This document shows, in pieces, positions 10,031 through 19,660 of a DNA stretch of 64,000 nt (positions within the stretch are counted from its first letter, which is position 1; each line of letters starts with the position of its first letter). Made by a program: the position numbers and the translations under genes. Below the pieces are notes generated by a model. That model searched no databases. It was not told the DNA's origin and saw only the letters and a program-made list of their open reading frames with translations. The stretch is from contig OZ245062.1 in assembly GCA_965224785.1 (NCBI GenBank), positions 930,001-994,000 of the forward strand, written 5' to 3'. This DNA is from JALSNL01 sp036479585. GTDB lineage: Bacteria > Bacteroidota > Ignavibacteria > Ignavibacteriales > Melioribacteraceae.

Positions 10031-10600
10031 ATGAGTAAATCTTTTCTTGACTATGTGCTAAAAGTTAGAGTTCCCTTAACTCTTTTTGTAATCACACTTT
10101 CCTATATTATTACATTTTATGTTTCTAGAGCCGAGCGTGATGGAATTGGTTACGAGCCAACTCAACCAATTGCTTATTCGCATAAGCTTCATGCCGGAGA
10201 AATGAAAATTGATTGCCAATATTGTCATACCGGAGCAACTAAGGGAAGACATGCTTTAGTCCCATCTGCAAATATTTGTATGAACTGCCATACAGTTGCA
10301 GTTAAAGACAAACCAGAAATTATTAAACTAGCAAAATACTATAATGACAACCAACCAATTCCTTGGAAGCGAGTTCACAAACTTCCTGAGTATGCGTACT
10401 TTAATCATTCCGTTCATGTTAATAATGGAATTGAATGTGAAAGTTGTCATGGAAATGTTGCAGATATGGAAGTAGTTAGTCAAATGAAAGGTTGGACTAT
10501 GACAGCTTGCCTAGATTGCCATAGAGAACCGGAGAAACAATTAGCTTATATTAAGGATGTGCAAAAAGGTCCTGAAAATTGTAATGCTTGCCATAGATAG
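10031..10600 (+). CDS. actA: Alternative complex III subunit ActA (pentaheme cytochrome c)
   Basis: ActA is the periplasmic multiheme subunit of alternative complex III, which oxidises quinol and passes electrons to c-type cytochromes. Five CxxCH heme sites are visible (CQYCH, CMNCH, CESCH, CLDCH, CNACH), matching the five hemes known for ActA. An N-terminal hydrophobic segment (about residues 12-32) anchors it in the membrane. The 189 residues are compact for the family. It is the first gene of the act operon and follows a 175-bp AT-rich gap that must hold the operon promoter. Confidence 0.92.
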   Translation: MSKSFLDYVLKVRVPLTLFVITLSYIITFYVSRAERDGIGYEPTQPIAYSHKLHAGEMKIDCQYCHTGATKGRHALVPSANICMNCHTVAVKDKPEIIKLAKYYNDNQPIPWKRVHKLPEYAYFNHSVHVNNGIECESCHGNVADMEVVSQMKGWTMTACLDCHREPEKQLAYIKDVQKGPENCNACHR

Positions 10601-10620
10601 GAATTGGAGATTTTTACTTT

Positions 10621-10800
10621 ATGAAAATTAAAAAACAAAATGGATTAGGTAGAAGAAGATTTTTTAATAAAATTTCACTAGGAGCAGTTGGTGTTGTTTT
10701 GTTATCATCGTACCCATTTAAGTTATTTGCAAAAAACAGAAAAAAAGTAACAGTAAAGATTCATCCTAATTCAGTTAAAAGAAATTCTTTAAATAGATAA
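10621..10800 (+). CDS. 59-residue twin-arginine-signal protein between actA and actB
   Basis: An ATG at 10621 opens a 59-codon frame ending TAA at 10798-10800, with GGAG about 13 bases upstream. The protein starts basic, then has GRRRFFNKISLG followed by a short hydrophobic stretch VGVVLLSSYPF, which is a Tat-like signal. Only about 20 residues remain after it, basic and ending VTVKIHPNSVKRNSLNR. It fits exactly between actA (20-bp gap) and actB (19-bp gap) with no disruption. I do not recognise a named family. It could be a small structural or assembly factor of the Act complex. Existence is well supported by position and signal; function is unknown. Confidence 0.75.
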   Translation: MKIKKQNGLGRRRFFNKISLGAVGVVLLSSYPFKLFAKNRKKVTVKIHPNSVKRNSLNR

Positions 10801-10819
10801 ACAAGAAGGTTGCTTAGAA

Positions 10820-13800
10820 ATGCCAAAAAATATTTGGAAAAGTATTAAAGAATACGAAAACGATCCAGAAGTTCTAAAAGCAAAGCTTGATGAATATAAG
10901 GAAGGAGTTAAAGACAATTTTACTCCGGATGAAATGAGTTCGCTTTCTAGAAGAAAGTTTCTTGCAATACTAGCAGCTTCTACTGCCTATGCTACTACTG
11001 CTTGTACTAACTATAGAGACAAAGGTGAAATTGTACCTTACGTTGATAGACCAGAAGAAATATTACCAGGGAAACCAAACTTTTATGCTTCCACTTTTTC
11101 TGATGATGGAAAGTCTTACGGAATATTAGTAAAGACAAGGGAAGGCAGACCTATAAAGATTGAAGGAAATCCTGACGACCCAATTAACAAAGGGAAAATT
11201 CCTTCAAAGGTTCACGCAAGTATTTTAAATTTATATGATCCTGAAAGATTAACTGAACCAACTTTAGATGGGAAAGAAATAAGTTGGGAGAAAGTAAATA
11301 AGAGTATTGCAAATCTTTTAGCAAGTTCTAATAAAGAAATTGCTTTGATTACAAATCCAATTACTTCCCCAGCAACTCAAAAATTGCTCGATGAACTTCA
11401 AGCAAAGTATTCAAATGTAAAAGTTTATACCACACAATTATTTAGTAATTGTAATAGACAAGATGCTTGGAAAAAATCTTATGATTCGGAAGTACTTCCT
11501 TCTATTAAATGGAATAAAGCAAAAGTTATTGTCTCTCTTGAATCTGATTTTCTTGGTAAAGAAGGAAACAGAACTGAGAATGCTAGACTATACGCTGAAG
11601 GAAGAGACATTGTAAATGGAAATGATATAAATAGATTATATACTTTCGAAGCTGGAATGAGTCTTACCGGAATGAACTCAGATTATAGAGTTAGATTAAA
11701 ACCTCAGAAACAATATCAATTAGTAATGGCTTTACTAAGCGAATTGCTAAAACGTGGATCAATTAGCTCAAGCAATTTTGATTCATCTATTTTATCATCA
11801 ATTAGAAAAAATAGTATTAGTAGTTTTGCTACTGATAATAACTTAGACACTAAAAAGTTAACTACTTTAGTTAGTGATTTAGGTAAGAACAAAGGTAAAA
11901 CAATTATTTATGCTGGAGATATTCTACCGACAGAAACTCACATAGCAGTTAACTTGTTGAACGATGCTTTAGGGAATTCAAATCTTTATGATTATTCAAA
12001 AGGGTTTGTAAATTTTGGAAGTGTTAGTTCGCCTAATGATATCAAGCAATTAGTAGCAAATATGTATGCTGGAAGTGTTGGGGCAGTTATTCATTTTGAT
12101 TCAAATCCGGTTTATGAACTAAGTAATAGTTTTGGGTATGCAGAAGCATTAACAAAAGTTGAAACTGTTGTTGCTCTTTCTGAAGCTGTTAATGAAACTA
12201 CTAAGTTGAGCAGTTATGTTTTACCTTTAAGTAATATCCTTGAATCTTGGGGAGTTCATCAAACAAGAGTTGGAAGTATTACACTTCAACAACCTGTTAT
12301 ATCAACACTTTATAATACAAAACAGAAAGAAGAAGTTTTGTTAAACTGGCTTGGTAACGGAAGTGATGATGCTTATACAAAATATTTAAAATCTTATGTT
12401 AAAGAAAATGTTTACAACAAAGGAAGTAACGCTGCTGACTTTAATACATTTTGGTTTTCTGCTTTACACGATGGAGTAATAAATGTAAGTTCAAAAATAA
12501 ATTCTTACCCTAACTTTATTCAATCCAATTTTGCAAATGCAAATACAAGCGTAAATGGATTTACAGTTTTACTGCAAGACAATTATAGCTTTGGTCTCGG
12601 ACAGTATGCAAACAATGGTTGGTTACAAGAACTTCCTCACCCAGTTACAAAACTTACTTGGGATAATTGTGCGGCAGTTTCGCCTAGTACTGCAAAAGAA
12701 TTAGGTGTTGAAAATGACGATGTTCTAAAAATAAATATTGGTGATAGAGAAATATCAATTGCAGCGATGATTCAACCAGGTATGGCAAATGAGACTATTG
12801 CTATTGAGCTTGGTTACGGAAGAAGTAATGCCGGAACAGTTGCAAACAATGTTGGAGTAAATGCCAACTTGTTATTAGATGGTTCATCACAATTATATTT
12901 TGATAATGCTTCGGTTACAAAAACTGGAGAAACATATAAATTAGTTTCAACTCAAGAGCATCATTCATTGGATGAAGAACTTGTTAAGGATTTACATTTA
13001 ATTAGAAATATAATTCAGGAAGGAACTGCAGAAGAATATGCAAAGCATCCTGAATTTTTGAAAGAACATAAACATGAAATTTTTAGCATAACTGATAATC
13101 ATGAATACAATGATGTGAAATGGTCAATGTCTATTGATCTAAATAAATGTCTTGGTTGCTCTGAGTGTATCACTTCTTGTAATGTCGAAAATAATATTCC
13201 AGTTGTTGGAAAAGATCAAGTTGAAGTTGGTAGAGAAATGCATTGGTTACGTCTTGATAGATATTATTCAGGCACACCAGATGAGCCAATTGTTAGCGTA
13301 CAACCTATGCTTTGTCAACATTGTGATAATGCACCTTGCGAAAATGTTTGTCCGGTTAATGCTACTAATCATAGCCCGGATGGATTAAACCAAATGGTTT
13401 ACAATAGATGTGTTGGAACAAGATATTGTGCTAATAACTGTCCGTATAAAGTTAGAAGATTTAACTTCTATGATTTTAGAGATCACTTCAGAGATGAATA
13501 TTATCAAAATGAACTTACATATTTAGTGAACAATCCTGAAGTTACAGTAAGGTCTCGTGGAGTTATTGAGAAGTGTACTTTCTGTGTACAAAATATAATG
13601 GAAGGTAGAGAGTTAGCAATTAAAGAAGACGAAGAGTTTACTGGCAAAGATGTTACAACTAGTTGTCAAACTGCTTGTCCAACAAATGCTATTGAGTTTG
13701 GAAATTCAAATATTCCAGAATCTACAATTGCAAAAAATAGAGAACACAATTTATCATATCATGTTTTAGAAGAATTAAATATAATACCAAATGTAACTTA

Positions 13801-13840
13801 TCTTGCTAAGATAAGAAATACCCATTCGGAGGATGTATAG
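10820..13840 (+). CDS. actB: Alternative complex III subunit ActB (molybdopterin-fold plus Fe-S)
   Basis: ActB carries the iron-sulfur clusters of alternative complex III. The 1006 residues join a molybdopterin-oxidoreductase-like domain to a four-cluster ferredoxin-like domain. The Tat signal is internal: SRRKFLAILAAS with RR at 44-45 and a lipobox-like TTAC at C62, the variant described for this family. The C-terminal part has CLGCSECITSC from C777, then CQHCDNAPCENVCP, CVGTRYCANNCPYKVRR and CTFC with a later CQTACP. In characterised complexes the N-terminal domain holds no molybdenum, so a catalytic Mo role is not assumed. The next gene starts on the last base of its stop codon. Confidence 0.95.
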   Translation: MPKNIWKSIKEYENDPEVLKAKLDEYKEGVKDNFTPDEMSSLSRRKFLAILAASTAYATTACTNYRDKGEIVPYVDRPEEILPGKPNFYASTFSDDGKSYGILVKTREGRPIKIEGNPDDPINKGKIPSKVHASILNLYDPERLTEPTLDGKEISWEKVNKSIANLLASSNKEIALITNPITSPATQKLLDELQAKYSNVKVYTTQLFSNCNRQDAWKKSYDSEVLPSIKWNKAKVIVSLESDFLGKEGNRTENARLYAEGRDIVNGNDINRLYTFEAGMSLTGMNSDYRVRLKPQKQYQLVMALLSELLKRGSISSSNFDSSILSSIRKNSISSFATDNNLDTKKLTTLVSDLGKNKGKTIIYAGDILPTETHIAVNLLNDALGNSNLYDYSKGFVNFGSVSSPNDIKQLVANMYAGSVGAVIHFDSNPVYELSNSFGYAEALTKVETVVALSEAVNETTKLSSYVLPLSNILESWGVHQTRVGSITLQQPVISTLYNTKQKEEVLLNWLGNGSDDAYTKYLKSYVKENVYNKGSNAADFNTFWFSALHDGVINVSSKINSYPNFIQSNFANANTSVNGFTVLLQDNYSFGLGQYANNGWLQELPHPVTKLTWDNCAAVSPSTAKELGVENDDVLKINIGDREISIAAMIQPGMANETIAIELGYGRSNAGTVANNVGVNANLLLDGSSQLYFDNASVTKTGETYKLVSTQEHHSLDEELVKDLHLIRNIIQEGTAEEYAKHPEFLKEHKHEIFSITDNHEYNDVKWSMSIDLNKCLGCSECITSCNVENNIPVVGKDQVEVGREMHWLRLDRYYSGTPDEPIVSVQPMLCQHCDNAPCENVCPVNATNHSPDGLNQMVYNRCVGTRYCANNCPYKVRRFNFYDFRDHFRDEYYQNELTYLVNNPEVTVRSRGVIEKCTFCVQNIMEGRELAIKEDEEFTGKDVTTSCQTACPTNAIEFGNSNIPESTIAKNREHNLSYHVLEELNIIPNVTYLAKIRNTHSEDV

Positions 13841-15210
13841 TGAGTAGTGAATATGCTCAAGAATTTTCGGTTGTAGAAGGGAAGCCTTCGCTACGGTCTT
13901 TAGATGAAATTATTTCTAAACCGTTAAATACAAAACCGGGATTAAAATATTATTTAGCCCTTGCATTTACTTTAACATTACTGAGTATTGGTGCTGTAGG
14001 TTTAGCTGCTTCATTATATTATGGAACTGGACTTTGGGGAAATAACAACCCTGTAGGTTGGGCTTGGCCAATTGTAAATTTTGTGTTTTGGATTGGTATT
14101 GGTCATGCTGGTACTTTGATATCTGCTATCTTATTTTTGTTTAGGCAAAAGTGGAGAACCGGTATTGCAAGGTTCGCAGAAGCAATGACAATATTTGCTG
14201 TTATAACAGCAATGATTTTCCCTATTATGCATACTGGTCGTCCTTGGATAGCAGCAGTTTGGTTATTGCCATATCCAAACCAACATTCATTGTGGGTAAA
14301 TTTTAACTCTCCTTTACTTTGGGACGTTTTTGCTGTTTCAACTTATTTTACCGTTTCATTTGTATTCTGGTATGTAGGTTTGATTCCGGATTTTGCAACT
14401 TTAAGAGATAGAGCAACTTCCAAAATTAAAAAAGTTATTTATTCAGTTACAAGTTTAGGGTGGAGACATTCAAATAGACACTGGCAACATTATGAAATGG
14501 TTTATTTAATTCTTGCCGGATTAGCAACTCCACTTGTGCTTTCAGTACATACAATAGTTAGTTTCGATTTTGCAACTTCACAATTACCAGGTTGGCATAC
14601 AACTATTCTACCTCCGTACTTTGTTGCTGGAGCTGTGTTCTCTGGTTTTGCAATGGTTCAAAATGTATTGATTTTTGTTAGAAAAATATTCAATTATGAA
14701 CATATTATTACTGTAGATACTCTAGAGAAAATGAATAAGATTATGCTACTGACTGGTACAATGGTTGGCTATGCTTATTCAATGGAGCTTTTTATAGCTT
14801 GGTATAGTGGTGTTAATGCCGAACAATTTGCTTTTGTAAATAGAGCTTTCGGAAATTATGCTTGGGCTTATTGGATAATGTTTTCTTGTAATGTTTTCAT
14901 TCCTCAACTCTTTTGGATTAAAAAAATCAGAAGGTCAATTCCAATGATGTTTGTAATAGCAGTGTTTGTAAACATTGGAATGTGGTTTGAAAGATTTGTA
15001 ATTGTAGTAACTTCACTATCAAGAGATTTTTTACCATCAAGCTGGGCTTACTATTCACCAACAATAACAGATATATCTTTATTGATTGGAAGTTTTGGTT
15101 TATTCTTTACAATGGTTCTGTTATTCGCAAAAGCGTTACCTGCAATTTCTATAGCTGAAGTAAAAGCTGTGGTTGATGGATCACAACCAACTCATCACGA
15201 GGAACATTAA
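13840..15210 (+). CDS. actC: Alternative complex III subunit ActC (NrfD-like)
   Basis: ActC is a polytopic NrfD/PsrC-type membrane subunit that helps form the quinol site. The 456 residues show about ten hydrophobic helices. Recognisable stretches are WPIVNFVFWIGIGHAGTLIS, PIMHTGRPW, LVLSVHTIVSFDFA, GWHTTILPPYFVAGA and NIGMWFERFVI. The start is GTG at 13840, overlapping the actB stop by one base and preceded by GGAGG at 13828-13832, so the genes are translationally coupled. actF encodes the second NrfD-like subunit of the same complex. Confidence 0.95.
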   Translation: MSSEYAQEFSVVEGKPSLRSLDEIISKPLNTKPGLKYYLALAFTLTLLSIGAVGLAASLYYGTGLWGNNNPVGWAWPIVNFVFWIGIGHAGTLISAILFLFRQKWRTGIARFAEAMTIFAVITAMIFPIMHTGRPWIAAVWLLPYPNQHSLWVNFNSPLLWDVFAVSTYFTVSFVFWYVGLIPDFATLRDRATSKIKKVIYSVTSLGWRHSNRHWQHYEMVYLILAGLATPLVLSVHTIVSFDFATSQLPGWHTTILPPYFVAGAVFSGFAMVQNVLIFVRKIFNYEHIITVDTLEKMNKIMLLTGTMVGYAYSMELFIAWYSGVNAEQFAFVNRAFGNYAWAYWIMFSCNVFIPQLFWIKKIRRSIPMMFVIAVFVNIGMWFERFVIVVTSLSRDFLPSSWAYYSPTITDISLLIGSFGLFFTMVLLFAKALPAISIAEVKAVVDGSQPTHHEEH

Positions 15211-15213
15211 GAA

Positions 15214-16353
15214 ATGAGTGATAAAAAATTATATTCTTACACTGCTTTATTTGATACTCCAAATAAAATTATTCATGCAGTAAAAAGTGTTGCAGAAAAA
15301 GGTTATACAAAATATGATGTAAATACTCCCTACCCTTTACACGGTATGGATGATGCAATGAAATTAAAACGTTCTAAAATAGGATGGGTTACATTAGTTT
15401 TTGGTTTACTTGGTACAGCTTCAGCTGTTGCTATGATGGGATGGATGATGACACTCGATTATCCAATAGTAATTGGTGGAAAACCATTTTTTCCTTTACC
15501 GGCATTTGGACCTATCATTTTTGAACTATCAGTATTATTTGGAGCTTTGGCTACAGTTGGGGCAATGTTGTTTGTAATATTCAAATTCCCTAACAACAGT
15601 CATCCAATGCATGATACTGAATATATGAAAAATGTTTCTTCTGATAAATATGGAATCAGTATTGAAGCTGTTGACCCAAAGTTTAATCTAGATGAAATTG
15701 TTGCATTGTTCAATGGACTTGGTGCTGAAACTACTGCTCCTATTTATTTTGATGAAGAAGAAGTAAATTATAAACCAACAATTTTAGATAAAAAGTTTTT
15801 AGGCTTTTTAGCATTTGTTGCTTTTGCAACATCGGTTGGCGTTTACGGAACAATGAATATTGCATTATATCTTCCACCTTTTGATTGGATGGTTAACCAA
15901 GATAAATCTTCACCTCAACAAACTTCAGAAATATTTGCAAATAATGCTAGTATGCTTCAACCTGTAAAGGGAACAGTTGCTAGAGGTTTTATCCCTTATA
16001 AATTTAGCAACCAGCCAGAACAAGCTGGAAAATTATTAGTTAACCCAATAATCCCTTCCGTAGAAAACTTGAAGGTTGGTAAAGAGAAATTTGATATTTA
16101 TTGTAGTCCTTGTCATGGTTATTTAGCTGAAGGAGATAGTAGATTGAACGGGAAGTTTCCTAACCCTCCAAGTTTACATTCTGAAAAAGCTAGAAATTGG
16201 AGTGATGGTAGCTTGTATCATATAATAGTTGATGGTCAAAATATTATGCCATCCTATTCTTCTCAATTGTCTAAAAACGATAGATGGTCAATCGTCAATT
16301 ATATTCGAGTTCTTCAGAGATCATTGAATGCTAAGGAGTCTGATTTATTATGA
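15214..16353 (+). CDS. Fused ActD-ActE: DUF3341 membrane subunit joined to a monoheme cytochrome c
   Basis: Residues 1-170 match ActD: ALFDTPNKIIHAVKSV, then YDVNTPYPLHGMDDAM and two transmembrane helices flanking the YPIVIGGKPFFPLPAF loop. A further membrane segment (FLGFLAFVAFATSVGVYGT) is followed by KGTVARGFIPYKF and a cytochrome c domain with CSPCH and a distal methionine in QNIMPSY. The second half corresponds to ActE, the monoheme cytochrome subunit that is a separate gene in the complexes I know of. One uninterrupted 379-codon frame spans both. It starts 4 nt after actC and its stop overlaps the actF start as ATGA. Confidence 0.88.
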   Translation: MSDKKLYSYTALFDTPNKIIHAVKSVAEKGYTKYDVNTPYPLHGMDDAMKLKRSKIGWVTLVFGLLGTASAVAMMGWMMTLDYPIVIGGKPFFPLPAFGPIIFELSVLFGALATVGAMLFVIFKFPNNSHPMHDTEYMKNVSSDKYGISIEAVDPKFNLDEIVALFNGLGAETTAPIYFDEEEVNYKPTILDKKFLGFLAFVAFATSVGVYGTMNIALYLPPFDWMVNQDKSSPQQTSEIFANNASMLQPVKGTVARGFIPYKFSNQPEQAGKLLVNPIIPSVENLKVGKEKFDIYCSPCHGYLAEGDSRLNGKFPNPPSLHSEKARNWSDGSLYHIIVDGQNIMPSYSSQLSKNDRWSIVNYIRVLQRSLNAKESDLL

Positions 16354-17543
16354 GTTCATCACTAAACAAAGTGGGATACGTTAAACAAGATTTGCCACCA
16401 TTGATTAGCAAGCTTGCTTATGGTTTAACAGCAGTAGGACTTATACTTGTTGTGCTTGCGTATATTACAGATCCAACAAGAAGTGCATTTAACAATATTA
16501 TTTTATTAATGTTTCTAACTAGTATTGGTTTAGGTTCGTTATTTTTAGTTGCTCTTGAGTATCTTGCCGGAGCTGTTTGGAGTACACCTTTTAGAAGAAT
16601 TGCAGAATTTTTAGCAGCAACATTAGTTATTCTTCCTTTAGTTGCAATTCCAATTTATTTTAATATGCACGATCTTTTTCATTGGACACATTTAGAAGCC
16701 GTTGAACACGACACTATTCTTTCGGGTAAGTCAGCATATCTAAACATGGGATTTTTTACAATTAGAGCAGTCGCATTTTTTTCAATTTGGATTCTTTTTT
16801 ATTGGTTGATTTCTAGAAATTCTAAAAAGCAAGATTTAACTGGTGAAGATAAATTAACTAAAGCGAACATAAAACTATCAGCAATATTTATTCCTTTTTT
16901 TGGATTAACAATTACATTTTATTCTATTGATTGGATGATGAGTTTAGAGCCACATTGGTTTTCAACAATGTTTGGAGTCTATTATTTTTCCGGAACATTT
17001 ATGAGTGCGGTTTCTTTTATAACTCTACTATTAGTTTACTTAAATGAAAAAAGTCATCTTGTAAAAGGTTTGACTAAAGATCATTATTATAGTTTTGGTG
17101 TTTTTATGTTTGGCTTCGTTTGCTTTTGGGCTTATATTGCTTTCAGTCAATTTATGCTAATTTGGTATGCAAATATGCCTGAAGAAACTATTTGGTTCTT
17201 AGATAGATGGCAAGGAAGTTGGCAAACATTTTCAATAGTAGTTATGATTTTTCTTCACTTTGTTTTACCATTTTTTATCTTAGCATCACAACCATCAAAA
17301 ATGAATGGAACGAAGTTAAAATTTATGGCTGTTTGGTTATTGATAGTTCATTTCTTAGATCTTTATTGGGTAGTATTTCCAACATTTAGTCCAGAGGGTG
17401 TATTATTTGGATGGATTGAAATTGGTTTTCTACTATTAGCATTCGGCTTGGTATTGTTAGTCTTTACATTTAAAGCAAAAAATAATAATTTAATTCCAAT
17501 TGGTGATCCAAAATTACAAAGAGGAATAGATTTTAGATTATAA
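16350..17543 (+). CDS. actF: Alternative complex III subunit ActF (NrfD-like)
   Basis: ActF is the second polytopic quinone-binding subunit of the complex. The 397 residues contain about ten hydrophobic helices with FNNIILLMFLTSIGLGSLFL, LAGAVWSTPFRRIAEF, HDLFHWTH, SIDWMMSLEPHWFSTMFGVY and FSQFMLIWYANMPEET, all typical of this subunit. It starts within the stop codon of the ActD-ActE gene (ATGA). A cytochrome c gene follows 15 bp downstream. Confidence 0.94.
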   Translation: MSSSLNKVGYVKQDLPPLISKLAYGLTAVGLILVVLAYITDPTRSAFNNIILLMFLTSIGLGSLFLVALEYLAGAVWSTPFRRIAEFLAATLVILPLVAIPIYFNMHDLFHWTHLEAVEHDTILSGKSAYLNMGFFTIRAVAFFSIWILFYWLISRNSKKQDLTGEDKLTKANIKLSAIFIPFFGLTITFYSIDWMMSLEPHWFSTMFGVYYFSGTFMSAVSFITLLLVYLNEKSHLVKGLTKDHYYSFGVFMFGFVCFWAYIAFSQFMLIWYANMPEETIWFLDRWQGSWQTFSIVVMIFLHFVLPFFILASQPSKMNGTKLKFMAVWLLIVHFLDLYWVVFPTFSPEGVLFGWIEIGFLLLAFGLVLLVFTFKAKNNNLIPIGDPKLQRGIDFRL

Positions 17544-17558
17544 ATCTTGGAAAATTTT

Positions 17559-18485
17559 ATGGATGAAAAAAAATACGAACCGGAAATAGATTTTGAAGCT
17601 TTATTAAAATCTCCATCAAGATTATTTGGATGGATATTCCCGTACTTTGCAGTTCTATTTTTAATTGTAGGAATCTTTTTTATTAAAAATTTAGATCACT
17701 TAACTTTTAATGAAGTGCCAGCTATTTTAACAGATTCTTTAGAAATTACCGCTGATGTAGAAGTTAAAAAGGGTTCAATAATGTCTGCTGTTGATCTCAA
17801 AACTATTTCAAATCCTAGTAGTGATTTTGTTACAAAAGGGAAAGAACTATTTGTTGCCAACTGTTCATCTTGTCATGGAGCTGAGGGGAAAGGAGATGGA
17901 GCAGCAGCAATTGCTTTAGATCCAAAACCAAGAGATTTTTCAAATAGTAGTGGTTGGACAAATAAAAGAGATTTTACTGGACTTTATAATTCCGTTCAAA
18001 ATGGAGTTCCAGGAACGGGAATGTCTGCTTATGAATTTATTCCAATCAACGATAGAATTGCAATAGTTCAATATATGAGAACTTTGGATACTTATCCCGC
18101 TGTATCAAGTAATGAAATTTCTGCTCTAGATAATAAGTATGAACTTACAAAAGGGGAAGCAACCGCTGGTAATATCTCACTAGCAATGGCAACAGAAAAA
18201 ATTGTGGAAGAAAATTCTGTCTCAAACGATTTAGTAAATAATGTATTAAATAAAATAGCAAGCGGTAATGATTTTTCAAGTATAAAGTTATTTAATCAAT
18301 ACGCTTCTGATAAGAAAAAAATTATTTCTTTGTTTAATGATGATTTATCTAATATTGGTTTTGAAGGTTTTATTTCTAAGGTTTTAACTTCTCCTTCAAA
18401 TAGTGGATTTAAAAATAACATAACATCTTTATCTTCTGAAAATCTTAAAAAGATATTTCAATTGTTATTAGATGCAACAAGTTAG
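17559..18485 (+). CDS. Membrane-anchored monoheme cytochrome c of the act operon
   Basis: This 308-residue protein has one N-terminal transmembrane anchor (about residues 20-42) and one cytochrome c domain with CSSCHGAEGKGDG and a likely distal methionine in GTGMSAYEF. About 130 residues follow the heme domain; they look helical and match nothing I recognise. ATG at 17559 is preferred over TTG at 17547 because GGA lies about eight bases before the ATG and nothing precedes the TTG. It may carry electrons from the Act complex to the oxidase, since oxidase subunit II here has no heme domain of its own. Confidence 0.85.
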   Translation: MDEKKYEPEIDFEALLKSPSRLFGWIFPYFAVLFLIVGIFFIKNLDHLTFNEVPAILTDSLEITADVEVKKGSIMSAVDLKTISNPSSDFVTKGKELFVANCSSCHGAEGKGDGAAAIALDPKPRDFSNSSGWTNKRDFTGLYNSVQNGVPGTGMSAYEFIPINDRIAIVQYMRTLDTYPAVSSNEISALDNKYELTKGEATAGNISLAMATEKIVEENSVSNDLVNNVLNKIASGNDFSSIKLFNQYASDKKKIISLFNDDLSNIGFEGFISKVLTSPSNSGFKNNITSLSSENLKKIFQLLLDATS

Positions 18486-18513
18486 TTAACTCAAATAATT
18501 AGGATTATTAAAA

Positions 18514-19491
18514 GTGGACTTCTTAGAAAATTTATTCGTAATTAATAATTTAGCCGATATTGCAATTCTAAAATTTGGTCTGTTTAGTGCATTAGTTGTA
18601 ACATTACCATTTGTGAGTCTCTTGCTCGGATCAACATTATTCTCGTTAACAAATTTGAGTAATGAAGATAATTCTTATGCCAAATTTTTATCGGAAATTG
18701 TTACCAAGAAAATGTGGTTCAGAATTTTGTTTGGAGTTCTTCCTTTTTTTGGAGCAGTATTTTTTTACATCCAATTATATGCTTCTGAAATTTCAAGTGC
18801 TTCCGGAAGTTTACTTTCAGCATTTGTCTTTTTTGTCGTTGGTTTGCGATTTAGTGTTTTATTTAAGTCAAACTTAAAGTCTAATAACCGTGGTAGTATT
18901 TTTGGTTGGTTAGGTTTTGTATTTACATTAGCATCAGCTTTTATTTTAGTTGGTTATGTTCAACATCTTAGCTCATCTTTCCTTAGTAATTCTGATTCAC
19001 TTGTAGATATTTTATTCTCTATAAATTCCATATTGTATTTTATTCTCTTTATGTCACTTTCGTTTTCAATAACTTCGGCTGTTGTTTTAGGTAAATTAAA
19101 CAGAACAATATCGGTTGAAGGATATACAAAGTATTGGAGAGAATATGTCTTAAAAACTGGAATGATATTTAATTTTATTCAACCATTATTGCTAGTTCTT
19201 ATTACTATATCAACTGATTCCTCAGCTCTTTCATTTTCGTTTTTTGCTACTATTGTATTAGCATTGTTGCTAATGTTAATTACAAGTATTCAGTTTTATA
19301 ATGAATACAGAAATGAAAATTCAACTAGTACTTCAATTGTTTTAGTTTTTCTACTCTTGTTTTCGGTATTGATTTTTAGTGGACAAATTAGTTCAGAAAA
19401 TAGTCAACGAAAAAATTCTGTAAAGAGCGGGGAGCAGATTGAAATATTTTCTCTAAATAATTCTACATGTAATTCCCAGTATTTAGTTTAA
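18514..19491 (+). CDS. Unknown polytopic membrane protein, paralogue of the protein at 24696-26051
   Basis: The start is GTG at 18514. The 325 residues form about eight hydrophobic helices and match no family I can name. It aligns along its length with the first 330 or so residues of the gene that closes the oxidase cluster; the best block is TGMIFNFIQPLLLVLITIS against TGLIFAFVQPLLFVLSFLG, followed by LSFSFFATIVLALLLML against LSFSFFSTALFILLLML. Unlike the paralogue, it ends without a cytochrome c domain. Few histidines are present, so it is not an obvious heme b protein. Being last in the act operon suggests an accessory role in respiratory electron transfer. Confidence 0.75.
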   Translation: MDFLENLFVINNLADIAILKFGLFSALVVTLPFVSLLLGSTLFSLTNLSNEDNSYAKFLSEIVTKKMWFRILFGVLPFFGAVFFYIQLYASEISSASGSLLSAFVFFVVGLRFSVLFKSNLKSNNRGSIFGWLGFVFTLASAFILVGYVQHLSSSFLSNSDSLVDILFSINSILYFILFMSLSFSITSAVVLGKLNRTISVEGYTKYWREYVLKTGMIFNFIQPLLLVLITISTDSSALSFSFFATIVLALLLMLITSIQFYNEYRNENSTSTSIVLVFLLLFSVLIFSGQISSENSQRKNSVKSGEQIEIFSLNNSTCNSQYLV

Positions 19492-19553
19492 TCCTTAATT
19501 ATTGTCTTTTTGAAAATTATTTATCCGCTATTTTAGTAATTCTAACCCTTGTT

Positions 19554-19586
19554 TTTGTTTAAAAACTTAAAAATAATCTATATTCG
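19554..19586 (+). promoter_or_regulatory. Possible promoter of the sco-oxidase operon
   Basis: TTTG at 19554-19557 and TATATTCG at 19579-19586, separated by 21 bp, fit the Bacteroidota pattern (TTTG, 19-21 bp, TAnnTTTG) with one mismatch in the second box. It lies 74 bp before the sco start in a 169-bp gap with no gene. Confidence 0.4.
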
Positions 19587-19660
19587 TTTGCATTTTCTCT
19601 AAAGAATGAATAAATTCGTTTTACAATTAAATAGTACAAATTATCCTAAAAATTAAAGAA

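Noticed and set aside
10820..12900. Functional molybdenum oxidoreductase
   Set aside because: The domain is the ActB molybdopterin-like fold, which in characterised alternative complex III binds no molybdenum.
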